From assembly GCF_002723835.1 (NCBI RefSeq), contig NZ_BEWG01000095.1, positions 91,283-132,787 of the forward strand: 41,505 bases of DNA. Direction: 5' to 3'. Below, one piece after another: positions 31,853 through 40,496 of the stretch (position 1 is its first letter; every line of letters begins with the position of its first letter). The position numbers and the translations under genes are program-made. Below the pieces are notes generated by a model. It had not been told where the DNA came from. It searched no databases and saw nothing but the letters and a program-made list of their open reading frames with translations. This DNA is from Mycobacterium sp. shizuoka-1 (lineage in GTDB: Bacteria > Actinomycetota > Actinomycetes > Mycobacteriales > Mycobacteriaceae).

Positions 31853-33204
31853 CGGGCTGCCCCGGTGGCCATCCAGCGGTCCAGGGTGTCGTGGAACTTG
31901 GCGACGACGACTTCCTCTTTCACCAGCATCAGGTGATCGAGGCTCTGGTTGCGCAACCCTGCCTGCTGGCGTTGCATCTGTTCGTAATCCTGTTGCAGCG
32001 CTTCGAAATACTTGTAGCTGCCCGGTTCGTCGACCTCGGTCAGGTCGACGGTGAAGGCCTCGGCCATGTCGGGAGGCAGGTACATGTAGCTCGCGACCTG
32101 CCAGATGCACCGGTTGGGGTCCCCGTCCGGGTGCGGCCTGGCCAGGATCACGTGGCACTCGCCTGCCCGGATGGTCATCATGAAATTCGGGAACAGGAAC
32201 CAGCCGTGATTGTCGCTCATCTGTGCGTCGGTCAGACCGCGGACGTCCAGGCCGATCTCGGTCAGGTGCGCGCGGGTCGCCTGCTGCAGCAGCGTGCGTG
32301 CGGTGACCCCCGCGGGGAACGCGATCGAACCGTCGTCGGCGGTGTACTCCTTGACCAGCTCGCAGAACCGCGGGATCACCGCGACCGTGCCTGGGAAGGT
32401 CTCGGGTAGTGCCAGAGTGCCCTCGACCTGCTTCTCGGGCGTGGCGCCCGAGACCTCGAACGGGGCCATGGCGATGGTGTGATTCTCGAAGAATTTGTAG
32501 CGCGTGGTCTCCGGCGCAATGTTGAGCACGGCCAGAAGCTGGGGGTGCACTCCGTTGACGTGGTAGCCCTCGTTGAAGGCGTCCATCACGACTTTCCAGT
32601 TGCAGTCCAAGGCCTCTCGCACATTCATCACCGTCGACATCCGGTCGAGGTGATAGGGCTCCAGGGTGGCCATCGCCTCGTCGCCGAGCCATTGCGCCAG
32701 CGGCACGGCACCCGGATCGGGGTTGAGGAAGACGAACCCGCCGAAACTCTCCACCGGCACGGCGATCAGCGCGTGGGCGTTCTTGTCGAACCCGCCCGCG
32801 CTGTCCTCGCGCAGCAGTCCCTTCAGCCGGCCGTCCAGGTCGTAGGACCATAGGTGGTACTGGCACAGGAAACCGCGCTTGGCGTTGCCGGTGCGGCCCT
32901 GGCAGAGGGCGTTGCCGCGATGGCGGCAGGCGTTGACGAAGCCGCGCAGCTTCTCGTCCTTGCCGCGCACGATCAGGAAGGACTGGTCGTAGATCTGGTA
33001 CTGCAGCCAGTCGCCGACCTTGGGTAGATCGTCGACGCGGCCGGCGACCTGCCACGTCTTGAGCCAGATGGCGTCTCGTTCGCGGTCGGCGTACTCCCGC
33101 GACCGGTAACGGTCGGCGGAGATCTCCGAGGCGAAGGCGCCCGCCAGCTCGTCGAGGCCCGGCGCGTGGTCGACCCACTGCCCGGGGAGTGCGGTGGACG
33201 TCAT
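31849..33204 (-). CDS. Rieske non-haem iron oxygenase, alpha subunit
   Basis: 451 residues. Rieske 2Fe-2S ligands are C93-x-H95 and C114-x2-H117 (CRHRG and CQYHLW). The catalytic domain has the mononuclear iron motif DAFNEGYHVNGVH with N211, E212, H215 and H220 and the bridging D208. The family adds one or two oxygen atoms to aromatic or alicyclic compounds. Electrons come from a ferredoxin/reductase, neither of which is encoded in this operon. AGGAGG lies 6 bases before the ATG. The first gene of a four-gene operon ending with the GMC enzyme, preceded by an unusual nested inverted repeat. Confidence 0.93.
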   Translation of the reverse strand: MTSTALPGQWVDHAPGLDELAGAFASEISADRYRSREYADRERDAIWLKTWQVAGRVDDLPKVGDWLQYQIYDQSFLIVRGKDEKLRGFVNACRHRGNALCQGRTGNAKRGFLCQYHLWSYDLDGRLKGLLREDSAGGFDKNAHALIAVPVESFGGFVFLNPDPGAVPLAQWLGDEAMATLEPYHLDRMSTVMNVREALDCNWKVVMDAFNEGYHVNGVHPQLLAVLNIAPETTRYKFFENHTIAMAPFEVSGATPEKQVEGTLALPETFPGTVAVIPRFCELVKEYTADDGSIAFPAGVTARTLLQQATRAHLTEIGLDVRGLTDAQMSDNHGWFLFPNFMMTIRAGECHVILARPHPDGDPNRCIWQVASYMYLPPDMAEAFTVDLTEVDEPGSYKYFEALQQDYEQMQRQQAGLRNQSLDHLMLVKEEVVVAKFHDTLDRWMATGAAR

Positions 33205-33215
33205 CGAACCTCCTG

Positions 33216-33277
33216 GTGGGGCGCGGCGGCGGAATTAATTAATCAATTGATTGATTACTGTGCGCCGCCGCGCCCAC
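33216..33277. promoter_or_regulatory. Nested inverted repeat around an AT-rich palindrome upstream of the Rieske operon
   Basis: Outer arms GTGGGGCGCGGCGGCG (33216-33231) and CGCCGCCGCGCCCAC (33263-33277) are complementary except for one unpaired base. Between them lies a strikingly AT-rich core with the perfect 12-base palindrome AATCAATTGATT (33241-33252), flanked by AATTAATT and GATTAC. The 113-base gap 33205-33317 holds nothing else. The AT core is a good candidate operator, TetR-like in shape, and the GC arms could extrude as a cruciform or hairpin in the leader. Confidence 0.7.
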
Positions 33278-33317
33278 ACTGTCAAGGTGTGGCTTGGTGT
33301 CGAACGCTCAGCGCACG

Positions 33318-33956
33318 TCAGCGCGCCGGCGACCGCCACGAGCGCGGGACGGCGACGCCTGCCGAGCGCAGTTCGAGCGCGGCCAGCCCGCGGATCGCAT
33401 ACGGGTCCTCGCGCCGCCAGGCGCCGACCGGGTCGAAGCTGACCTCGGTGAGCCGGCGCAGGGGCCGGTTGGCCAGGGCCCGCAGCGCCAGCAGTTGCTC
33501 CCCGGCCGGGGTCTTGGCCAGCATGATCACCGTCCACTTGCGGCGGAAGAACCGGATCCGCAAAAACAGCCACGGCATGGCGATCGCCAGGATCGGTGGT
33601 GCCGCCACCGCGATGGCCAGCAGGACGGCCAGCCATGAGGCCGTGGTGTCGAGGTTGTGCCCGGCACCGGCCAGGTCGAGCGCGGCCTCGCTGGCCGCCC
33701 GTAGCGGCTTGGAGACGGTGTCGCCGACCAGCGGGATTTTGTGCGCGCTGTCGCCCGCGGAGTTAAGGTTGTCGGAGATACCGGTGGCACCGTCCTTGAC
33801 CTGGCGACCGACCTCGGCGATCGACGCAACCGCGGCGTGCACGCCCAGCCCGACGAGCACCCACACGGTGATCCACGACGCGACCAGCAGGTCGCTGACC
33901 AACTGCACGAGCAACCGGGCTGGAGTGGTGGCATAAGGCAGGAACCGCGATCGCAT
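33318..33956 (-). CDS. Two-segment membrane protein, Rv0779c-like, unknown function
   Basis: 212 residues: membrane segment 1 at about 15-45 (LVQLVSDLLVASWITVWVLVGLGVHAAV), a polar middle (IAEVGRQVKDGATGISDNLNSAGDSAHKI), membrane segment 2 at about 106-135 (WLAVLLAIAVAAPPILAIAMPWLFL) and a basic cytosolic tail with RFFRRKW and repeated Leu-Ala-Arg helices. I recall a protein of this kind next to purC in mycobacteria. It is divergent from purC with 51 bases between. Function unknown. Confidence 0.83.
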   Translation of the reverse strand: MRSRFLPYATTPARLLVQLVSDLLVASWITVWVLVGLGVHAAVASIAEVGRQVKDGATGISDNLNSAGDSAHKIPLVGDTVSKPLRAASEAALDLAGAGHNLDTTASWLAVLLAIAVAAPPILAIAMPWLFLRIRFFRRKWTVIMLAKTPAGEQLLALRALANRPLRRLTEVSFDPVGAWRREDPYAIRGLAALELRSAGVAVPRSWRSPAR

Positions 33957-34007
33957 GGCTCGATCCCAGCACAGTCGCGTCCCAACAGCGGCCGTTAGGC
34001 TGACGCG

Positions 34008-34901
34008 ATGCGCCCTGCTCTGAGCGACTATCCCCATCTGGCCAGCGGGAAGGTTCGCGAGATCTATGCCGTCGACGACGAGCACCTGTTGTTCGTCGCC
34101 AGCGACCGGATCTCGGCCTACGACTACATCCTGGACAGCCTCATTCCGGACAAGGGTCGCATCCTCACCGCGATGAGCGTGTTCTTCTTCGACCTCATCG
34201 ACGCCCCCAACCATCTGGCCGGACCGCCCGACGACCCCCGCATCCCCGACGAGGTACTCGGCCGCGCACTGGTGGTGCGCCGGCTGGAGATGGTCCCCGT
34301 CGAGTGCGTGGCCCGCGGCTACCTGACCGGCTCGGGCCTGCTGGACTACCAGCGCACCGGTCAGGTCTGCGGGATCACGCTGCCGCCGGGCCTGGTCGAG
34401 GCCAGCAAGTTCGACACCCCGCTGTTCACCCCGGCCACCAAGGCCGAACTGGGTGACCACGACGAGAACATCTCGTTCGAGAAGACCATCGACCTGGTCG
34501 GCGCGGTGCGTGCCAATCAGTTGCGGGAACGCACCCTGCAGATCTATCTGCAGGCCGCTGACCACGCCTTGGCGAAGGGCATCATCATCGCCGACACCAA
34601 GTTCGAGTTCGGTGTGGACGCCGACGACCGGGTGGTGCTGGCCGACGAGGTGTTCACCCCGGACTCGTCCCGGTACTGGCCGGCCGATACCTACCAGCAG
34701 GGCGTGGTGCAGCCCAGCTTCGACAAACAATTCGTCCGCAACTGGCTCACCGGGCCCGAATCCGGTTGGGATCGCAATGGTTCCAGCCCGCCACCGGCAT
34801 TGCCCGACGACATCGTCGAAGCCACCCGCGCCCGCTACATCGAAGCCTACGAACGCATCTCGGGACTGTCGTTCGCCGACTGGATCGGAGCACCAGCGTG
34901 A
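34008..34901 (+). CDS. purC: Phosphoribosylaminoimidazole-succinocarboxamide (SAICAR) synthase
   Basis: 297 residues with HLASGKVREIY at the ATP loop, SDRISAYDY (about 30-38), VPVECVARGYLTGSG, FTPATKAELGDHDENISF, IIIADTKFEFG and DEVFTPDSSRYWPAD, all PurC landmarks. It ligates aspartate to CAIR with ATP. It ends in GTGA overlap with the peptidase gene. It restores the backbone order after the inserted genes. Confidence 0.98.
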   Translation: MRPALSDYPHLASGKVREIYAVDDEHLLFVASDRISAYDYILDSLIPDKGRILTAMSVFFFDLIDAPNHLAGPPDDPRIPDEVLGRALVVRRLEMVPVECVARGYLTGSGLLDYQRTGQVCGITLPPGLVEASKFDTPLFTPATKAELGDHDENISFEKTIDLVGAVRANQLRERTLQIYLQAADHALAKGIIIADTKFEFGVDADDRVVLADEVFTPDSSRYWPADTYQQGVVQPSFDKQFVRNWLTGPESGWDRNGSSPPPALPDDIVEATRARYIEAYERISGLSFADWIGAPA

Positions 34902-37018
34902 TCGCCCCTGCGCCCAAGCGGGTCGAGACCCAGCGCGAGTACCACGGCGATGTCTTCGTCGACCCCTACGAGTGGTTGCGGGAGAAATCCGACCCCGAGG
35001 TCATCGCCCACCTCGAAGCCGAGAATGCCTACGCCGACCAGGCGACCGCTTACCTGGAGCCGTTGCGGCAGAAGATCTTCGACGAGATCAAGGCCCGCAC
35101 CAAGGAAACCGACATGTCGGTGCCGACCCGGCGCGGTGACTGGTGGTACTACGGGCGCAGCTTCGAAGGCAAGCAGTACGGAGCGCACTGCCGCTGCCCG
35201 ATCGCCGGGCCCGACGACTGGGAGCCCCCGGTCTTCGACGAGAACACCGAGGTCCCCGGCGAGCAGGTGCTGCTGGACGAGAACACCGAAGCCGACGGCC
35301 ACGACTTCTTCGCACTCGGCGCCAGCAGCGTGAGCCTCGACGGGAATCTGCTCGCCTTCTCGGTCGACACTGTCGGCGACGAGCGGTACACCCTGCGGTT
35401 CAAGGACTTACGCACCGGTGAGCTCTACCCAGACGAGATCGCCGGCATCGCCTCGGGCGTGACCTGGGCGGCCGACAACGCCACGGTGTACTACACGACT
35501 GTCGACGAGGCCTGGCGCCCGGACACCGTGTGGCGGCACCGGCTTGGCTCGGCCCAGCCCGACGAGCAGGTCTTCCACGAGCCCGACGAACGGTTCTGGA
35601 TCGGGATGGGCCGCACCCGCAGCAACAAATACCTGATCATCGCGGCGGGTTCGGCCATCACCTCGCAAGTGTGGTACGGCGACGCCGCCGACCCGGACAC
35701 CGAATTCACCAGCGTGCTGCCCCGTCGCGACGGCGTCGAGTATTCGGTGGAGCACGCGGTCATCGGCGGCCAGGACAAGTTCCTCATCCTGCACAACGAC
35801 GGCGCGGTCAACTTCACCCTCGTCGAAGCGCCGGTGGCCAACCCAGAAGACCAGCGCACCCTGATCGCCGCGCGTGACGACGTGCGCCTGGACGGCGTCG
35901 ACGCCTTCGCCGACCACCTGGTGGTCAGCTACCGCCGTGAGGCGCTGCCGCGAATCCAGCTGTGGCCCATCGACGCCGACGGCTACGGCACCGCCGAAGA
36001 GATCACCTTCGACACCGAGCTCACCTCGGCCGGGATGGCAGGCAACCCCAACTGGTCGACCCCCAAGCTGCGGGTGGGCACCACCTCGTTCGTCACCCCG
36101 CTGCGCATCTACGACCTCGACCTGGCCACCGGCGAGCGCACGCTGCTGCGCGAGCAGCCCGTGCTGGGCGGATACCGTCGCGAGGATTACGTCGAGCGCC
36201 GGGACTGGGCCGTCGCCGAAGACGGCACCCGCGTCCCGATCTCGGTCATCCACCGGGCGGATGTCGAATTCCCCGCCCCGACAGTGCTCTACGGCTACGG
36301 TGCCTACGAGTCGTCCGAGGATCCCCGCTTTTCGGTGGCGCGGCTGTCGCTGCTCGACCGGGGAATGGTGTTCGCGATCGCCCACATCCGCGGCGGCGGA
36401 GAGATGGGACGAGTCTGGTACGAGCGCGGCAAGCTGTTGGAGAAGCGCAACACGTTCACCGACTTCATCTCGGTGGCACAGCATCTCGTCGACACCGGAC
36501 TGACCCGGCCGAGCAACCTGGTCGCACTCGGCGGCAGCGCCGGCGGTCTGTTGATGGGGGCGGTCGCCAACCTGGCGCCGCACCTGTTCGCCGGGATCCT
36601 CGCACAGGTGCCGTTCGTGGACCCGCTCACCACGATCCTGGACCCTTCGCTGCCGTTGACGGTGACGGAGTGGGACGAGTGGGGAAACCCGTTGGAAAAC
36701 AAGGACGTCTACTTCTACATGAAGTCGTACTCGCCGTACGAGAACGTCGAGGCCAAGGACTATCCGGCGATCCTGGCGATGACATCGCTCAACGACACCC
36801 GGGTGCTCTACGTCGAGCCGGCGAAGTGGGTTGCCGCGCTGCGGCACACCAAGACCGACGAGCATCCGGTGCTGCTGAAAACCCAGATGGCCGCGGGCCA
36901 CGGCGGGATCAGCGGCCGGTACGAGCGGTGGAAGGAGGCCGCGTTCCAGTATTCCTGGCTGCTGGCCACCGCCGACTCCGAGCACTACGGGCGCGACGCC
37001 GGACCTGTTAACGTCTGA
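34898..37018 (+). CDS. ptrB: Oligopeptidase B / prolyl-oligopeptidase family serine peptidase
   Basis: 706 residues from GTG 34898, full length for the family. An N-terminal beta-propeller (for example WLREKSDPEVIAHLEAEN and DFFALGASSVSLDGNLLAFS) covers residues 1 to about 420. The C-terminal hydrolase domain has GYGAYESS, HIRGGGEMGRVWYERGK, nucleophile S547 in GGSAGG, D633 in NDTRV and H668 in GHGG. It cuts small peptides after basic residues in the cytosol, by family knowledge. In M. tuberculosis I recall the gene being split into two frames (ptrBa, ptrBb). Here it is intact. It overlaps purC by 4 bases and is 4 bases before the peroxidase gene. Confidence 0.95.
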   Translation: MIAPAPKRVETQREYHGDVFVDPYEWLREKSDPEVIAHLEAENAYADQATAYLEPLRQKIFDEIKARTKETDMSVPTRRGDWWYYGRSFEGKQYGAHCRCPIAGPDDWEPPVFDENTEVPGEQVLLDENTEADGHDFFALGASSVSLDGNLLAFSVDTVGDERYTLRFKDLRTGELYPDEIAGIASGVTWAADNATVYYTTVDEAWRPDTVWRHRLGSAQPDEQVFHEPDERFWIGMGRTRSNKYLIIAAGSAITSQVWYGDAADPDTEFTSVLPRRDGVEYSVEHAVIGGQDKFLILHNDGAVNFTLVEAPVANPEDQRTLIAARDDVRLDGVDAFADHLVVSYRREALPRIQLWPIDADGYGTAEEITFDTELTSAGMAGNPNWSTPKLRVGTTSFVTPLRIYDLDLATGERTLLREQPVLGGYRREDYVERRDWAVAEDGTRVPISVIHRADVEFPAPTVLYGYGAYESSEDPRFSVARLSLLDRGMVFAIAHIRGGGEMGRVWYERGKLLEKRNTFTDFISVAQHLVDTGLTRPSNLVALGGSAGGLLMGAVANLAPHLFAGILAQVPFVDPLTTILDPSLPLTVTEWDEWGNPLENKDVYFYMKSYSPYENVEAKDYPAILAMTSLNDTRVLYVEPAKWVAALRHTKTDEHPVLLKTQMAAGHGGISGRYERWKEAAFQYSWLLATADSEHYGRDAGPVNV

Positions 37019-37022
37019 GCGC

Positions 37023-37511
37023 ATGAGTCTGACCGACATTCCGCTCACCACCCTCGCCGGCGCGCCCACCTCGCTGGCCGAGTACGCCGACCGTGCGGTA
37101 CTTCTGGTCAACGTCGCCTCCAAGTGCGGCCTCACCCCGCAATACGAGGCCATGGAGAAGGTGGCCCGCGAGTACGCCGACCGTGGGCTGACCGTGATCG
37201 GCGTGCCGTGCAACCAGTTCATGGGCCAGGAACCGGGAACGCCGGAGGAGATCGCGACCTTCTGCTCGACCACCTATGGCGTGACGTTCCCGCTGCTGGC
37301 CAAGATCGACGTCAACGGCCCGGACCGCCATCCGCTGTATGCCGAGCTGACCGGCTTCGCCGACGGCGACGGCAAGGCCGGCGACATCCAGTGGAACTTC
37401 GAGAAGTTCCTGATCGCGCCGGGTGGCGAGGTGGTCAACCGGTTCCGGCCGCAGACCGAGCCCGACGCCCCCGAAGTGCTCGCCGCGATCGAGGCGGTTC
37501 TGCCGGGCTGA
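37023..37511 (+). CDS. Glutathione-peroxidase-family (thioredoxin-dependent) peroxidase
   Basis: 162 residues. Peroxidatic C35 in NVASKCGLTPQY, C63 in VPCNQFMGQEPG, C81 in ATFCSTTYG (the position of the resolving cysteine) and WNFEKFL at 124-130. With a Cys rather than selenocysteine and an extra resolving Cys it should be reduced by thioredoxin, not glutathione. It removes hydroperoxides. It starts 4 bases after ptrB, so it belongs to the purC-ptrB transcript. Confidence 0.95.
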   Translation: MSLTDIPLTTLAGAPTSLAEYADRAVLLVNVASKCGLTPQYEAMEKVAREYADRGLTVIGVPCNQFMGQEPGTPEEIATFCSTTYGVTFPLLAKIDVNGPDRHPLYAELTGFADGDGKAGDIQWNFEKFLIAPGGEVVNRFRPQTEPDAPEVLAAIEAVLPG

Positions 37512-37580
37512 ACCCGGATGGACGCCTGACATCTTGCTGGCAGACACCGCCCGGACACCTGGAATTGCCAGACTGCGAGC

Positions 37581-38291
37581 GTGACTGGACAACTCATCGT
37601 GTCGGTGTCCGGGATCAACGCCCGGACTCTAGGCGCCGTCGACGAGTTCTGCGACACCCTCGATGCGCGCGCGGTTCCGCTGTCGCTGCTCGTCGCACCC
37701 CGGCAAAAGGACGGCTACCGGCTGGACGCCGACCCGCGCACGGTCGAGTGGCTGGCCGGCCGGCGCCGCGGTGGAGACGCGGTGGTGTTGCACGGATTCG
37801 ACGCGGCCGTCACCAAGAAACGCCGAGGTGAGTTCGCGAGCCTGCCCGCCCACGAGGCGAACCTGCGGCTGATGGGTGCCGACCGGGTGCTCGAACATGT
37901 CGGGCTGCGGACCCGGTTGTTCGCCGCCCCAGGCTGGACGGTGTCCGCGGGTACCGCTTTTGCGCTGCCGCGCAACGGCTTCCGGCTACTCGCCGATCTG
38001 CACGGGGTCACCGACCTGGTGTCCGGTGCGAGCGTGCGGGCACGGGTGCTCGGTATCGGCGAGGGGTTCGTCACCGAACCGTGGTGGTGCCGCACCCTGG
38101 TACTGGCCGCGGAGCGCACCGCGCGGCGCGGCGGAATCGTCCGGTTGTCGGTCACCGCGCGGCAATTGGGCAAAGTGGGACCCCGGCAGGCCATGTACGA
38201 CGCCATCGAGCTGGCCCTCATGCACGGCTGCGTGCCTTCGGTGTACCGCTGGGGGTCCGACCCGGCGGCCACCGCGCCGTCGGCGGCCTAG
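37581..38291 (+). CDS. DUF2334 protein (NodB-like polysaccharide deacetylase fold), Rv0784-like
   Basis: 236 residues from GTG 37581. The first strand is LIVSVSGIN, then LLVAPRQKDGYRLDADPRTVEWL, VLHGFDAA with the His of the NodB-like site, FAAPGWTVSAGT and LSVTARQLG. DUF2334 proteins have a TIM-barrel fold related to polysaccharide deacetylases, but several catalytic residues are unclear and no signal peptide is seen. It is 69 bases from the peroxidase gene. Its stop and that of the convergent SDR abut in the palindrome TAGCTA. Substrate unknown. Confidence 0.8.
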   Translation: MTGQLIVSVSGINARTLGAVDEFCDTLDARAVPLSLLVAPRQKDGYRLDADPRTVEWLAGRRRGGDAVVLHGFDAAVTKKRRGEFASLPAHEANLRLMGADRVLEHVGLRTRLFAAPGWTVSAGTAFALPRNGFRLLADLHGVTDLVSGASVRARVLGIGEGFVTEPWWCRTLVLAAERTARRGGIVRLSVTARQLGKVGPRQAMYDAIELALMHGCVPSVYRWGSDPAATAPSAA

Positions 38292-39092
38292 CTAACGGCT
38301 CGAACCGCTGGCCGTCGTGGCCATCCCGCCGTCCACCGGGATGATCGCCCCGTTCACGTAGGCGCCCGCCCGGCTGGCCAAGAAGATCGCGATGCCGGCC
38401 ATGTCGTCGTCACGACCGATCCGCCGCATCGGCGACGCGGCCGCGATGGCCTCGCCGAAGGCGTCCAGGGTGGCCGCCATCATCTTCGACTGGAACGGGC
38501 CCGGTGCGACGGCGTTCACCGTGACATGCTGCGGCCCAAGTTCTTTGGCCAGCACCCGGGTCAGCTGGTGCAAGGCTGCCTTACTGGCCGAGTAGGAGTA
38601 GGTGTTCATCACCGGGACGTGGATCCCGTCGATGCTGCCGATGTTGATCACCCGCGCCGGGTCGTCCTGGGTCCCGGCCTTGCGCAACGCGCCCGCCAGT
38701 TCCTGCACCATCCAGAACGGTGACTTCACGTTCAGGTCCAGCACCTTGTCCCACGCCGAGGCCGGAAACGTCTCCAGAGGTTCGCCCCATGTCGCGCCGG
38801 CGTTGTTGACCAGGATGTCGAGTTCGTCGGTGTCGGCAAGGACCGCGGCGGCCAGCCGTTTGCACTCGTCCTGGCGGGACAGATCAGCCGGGACGGCACG
38901 GACCGTGCCGAACTCCGAGAGCAGCTCGACGGCCTGTTCGCACTTGTCGGCCTTGCGGGAACTGATGATGACACTGGCACCCGCCTGCAGCAGACCGCGG
39001 GCGATCATCACCCCGATACCGCTGCTGCCACCGGTGACCAAGGCGGTCTTGCCGGACAGCCCGAACAGTCTGGTCAGGTCAGCTTCGCTCAT
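38292..39092 (-). CDS. Short-chain dehydrogenase/reductase (FabG/gluconate-dehydrogenase-like)
   Basis: 266 residues from ATG 39092 (GAAGGA lies 6 bases before it; a longer frame from 39110 lacks a site). TGGSSGIG is at about 21-28, SSRK after the second strand (NADP-type), NNAG at about 103-106, Ser in NIGSIDG, YSASK for Tyr/Lys and VDGGMATTASG at the C-terminus. It lies 24 bases downstream of the MBL-fold gene, so the two are co-transcribed. Substrate unknown. Confidence 0.92.
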   Translation of the reverse strand: MSEADLTRLFGLSGKTALVTGGSSGIGVMIARGLLQAGASVIISSRKADKCEQAVELLSEFGTVRAVPADLSRQDECKRLAAAVLADTDELDILVNNAGATWGEPLETFPASAWDKVLDLNVKSPFWMVQELAGALRKAGTQDDPARVINIGSIDGIHVPVMNTYSYSASKAALHQLTRVLAKELGPQHVTVNAVAPGPFQSKMMAATLDAFGEAIAAASPMRRIGRDDDMAGIAIFLASRAGAYVNGAIIPVDGGMATTASGSSR

Positions 39093-39116
39093 CAAAATCC
39101 TTCGCAGCAACAGGTT

Positions 39117-39755
39117 TCAGAACCGGACCGAGCTCTCCTCGGGAAGGACCCGGAAGTCGGTATCGGTCATCTCGGTGAGCCGACCGTAGTAGATTCCGCG
39201 GGCCTCCGGGGCAACTATGCCCTGATGGATCGGGACGGCGTGCGCCGGTGCCACCGCCCGCAGATAGTCGACCGCCTCGGAGATCTTCATCCACGGCGCG
39301 GCCGCGGGAGCTGCCAGCACGTCCACCGGTTCGCCCGGCACGAACAAGGCGTCCCCGGGATGCATCAGCCGGGCCGGATGCTCGGCGTCGCCGACGAGGT
39401 AGGAGATGTTGTCGATCACCGGGATCTCCGGGTGGATGACGGCGTGCCGGCCGCCGACCCCGCGGATGGTCAGGCCCGCGACGTTCACTTCGTCGCCGAC
39501 ATGCACCGCGCGCCAGGGTTCGCCGAGTTCGGCGGCCGTCGCCGGATCGGCGTACAACAACGCGTTCGGGTTGGCCTCGACGAGCGCGGGCAGCCGCTCC
39601 CGGTCGGCGTGGTCGGGGTGCTGGTGGGTGATCAGGATCGCCGACAGACCCGCCACGCCTTCGAAGCCGTGCGAGAAGTTTCCCGGGTCGAACAACAGGG
39701 TGGCGCCGTCGAACTCGGCGAGAAGACATGAATGCCCGAAATGCGTGAGTTCCAT
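39117..39755 (-). CDS. MBL-fold metal-dependent hydrolase, UlaG-like
   Basis: 212 residues. HSCLLAEFDGATLLFDPG gives the first strands, and THQHPDHAD at 43-51 is the metal motif (H44, H46, D48, H49). Further metal ligands are expected at HPGDAL and HQGIV. The short form resembles UlaG-like/L-ascorbate-6-phosphate lactonase-type or general MBL hydrolases. The ATG at 39755 is only 18 bases from the divergent secreted-protein gene. It is upstream of the SDR and may act on a related intermediate. Confidence 0.88.
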   Translation of the reverse strand: MELTHFGHSCLLAEFDGATLLFDPGNFSHGFEGVAGLSAILITHQHPDHADRERLPALVEANPNALLYADPATAAELGEPWRAVHVGDEVNVAGLTIRGVGGRHAVIHPEIPVIDNISYLVGDAEHPARLMHPGDALFVPGEPVDVLAAPAAAPWMKISEAVDYLRAVAPAHAVPIHQGIVAPEARGIYYGRLTEMTDTDFRVLPEESSVRF

Positions 39756-39773
39756 GCTTACGATTGTGCGCGC

Positions 39774-40445
39774 ATGGGGAGGCGCAGAATCGTGCGGTGG
39801 GTGGTCGCGGTAATGCTGGTGGCCTGCGGGCTCGCTGTCGCGCCGCCCGCTGCCGCCGAGCCGCAGACCTGCCCGCCCACCTGTGACCGCATCCCCGACG
39901 CGGCCTGGATCGCACCGTGGGCGATGCCGCTCAACGCCCGCTACACCTGGCCGCGGCTGGCCGGCGTGGCGGTGACCGCCACCGCCCCGCGGTTTCGATT
40001 CGAAGAGCTGTGCGGCACGCCGCCGGTGGCACAGGACCCGCGCGCCTACGCCGTCGCCGAGCGGGCCTCGGTGGTCAATCCCGATGGCCAGTGGCAGCTG
40101 CAAGCGACCGTGCTGCACTGGCGCGGTGAGACCTGGCGGGGCGGCCAGCTCGCCGACGACGTCTTCCACCGGGCGGTGGCCGCACTGCGGTCCTGCCAGC
40201 GCGGCAACCCGTCCGCGTCGCCCTCGCTGACCACGGTCGAGGCCGACCGGATGGCCGCGGTGGTCAGCGGCCCGGTGATCCTGCACCAGTACCTGGTGGC
40301 CAGCCCGGCCAACAGCACCGTGACCGAACTCGCCCTGTGGTCCACCGCGCCGCCGCTGACCGCGTGGCCGGCCACCGACGACGCGACCGTGCTCGATGCG
40401 CTCGGCGCGCCGCTGTGCACCGCCTACATCGGGTCCTGCCCGTGA
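39774..40445 (+). CDS. Secreted protein of unknown function (signal peptide)
   Basis: 223 residues. The signal peptide has a basic start (MGRRRIVRW), a hydrophobic core (VVAVMLVACGLAV) and a probable cut after AAA in PPAAAEP. The mature part has at least six cysteines (CPPTC, ELCG, RSCQ, LCTAYIGSC), suggesting disulfides, and WAMPLNARYTWPRLAGVAVTATAPRFRFEE. The ATG 39774 is taken because the signal begins there. The longer in-frame start at 39732 would lie inside the divergent gene. I do not recognise the family. Confidence 0.75.
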   Translation: MGRRRIVRWVVAVMLVACGLAVAPPAAAEPQTCPPTCDRIPDAAWIAPWAMPLNARYTWPRLAGVAVTATAPRFRFEELCGTPPVAQDPRAYAVAERASVVNPDGQWQLQATVLHWRGETWRGGQLADDVFHRAVAALRSCQRGNPSASPSLTTVEADRMAAVVSGPVILHQYLVASPANSTVTELALWSTAPPLTAWPATDDATVLDALGAPLCTAYIGSCP

Positions 40446-40496
40446 GCCGCCGGTAGAGTTAGACCGCAACATTCCCCGACGTCAGCAGGAGAGCCC

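Noticed and set aside
31325..33178. 617-codon minus-strand frame covering the Rieske oxygenase region
   Set aside because: Its first two thirds are an out-of-frame reading of the oxygenase. Only its last 175 codons are the real NTF2-like gene.
35408..37273. 621-codon minus-strand frame over ptrB
   Set aside because: Shadow of the peptidase gene; the plus strand carries the full catalytic triad.
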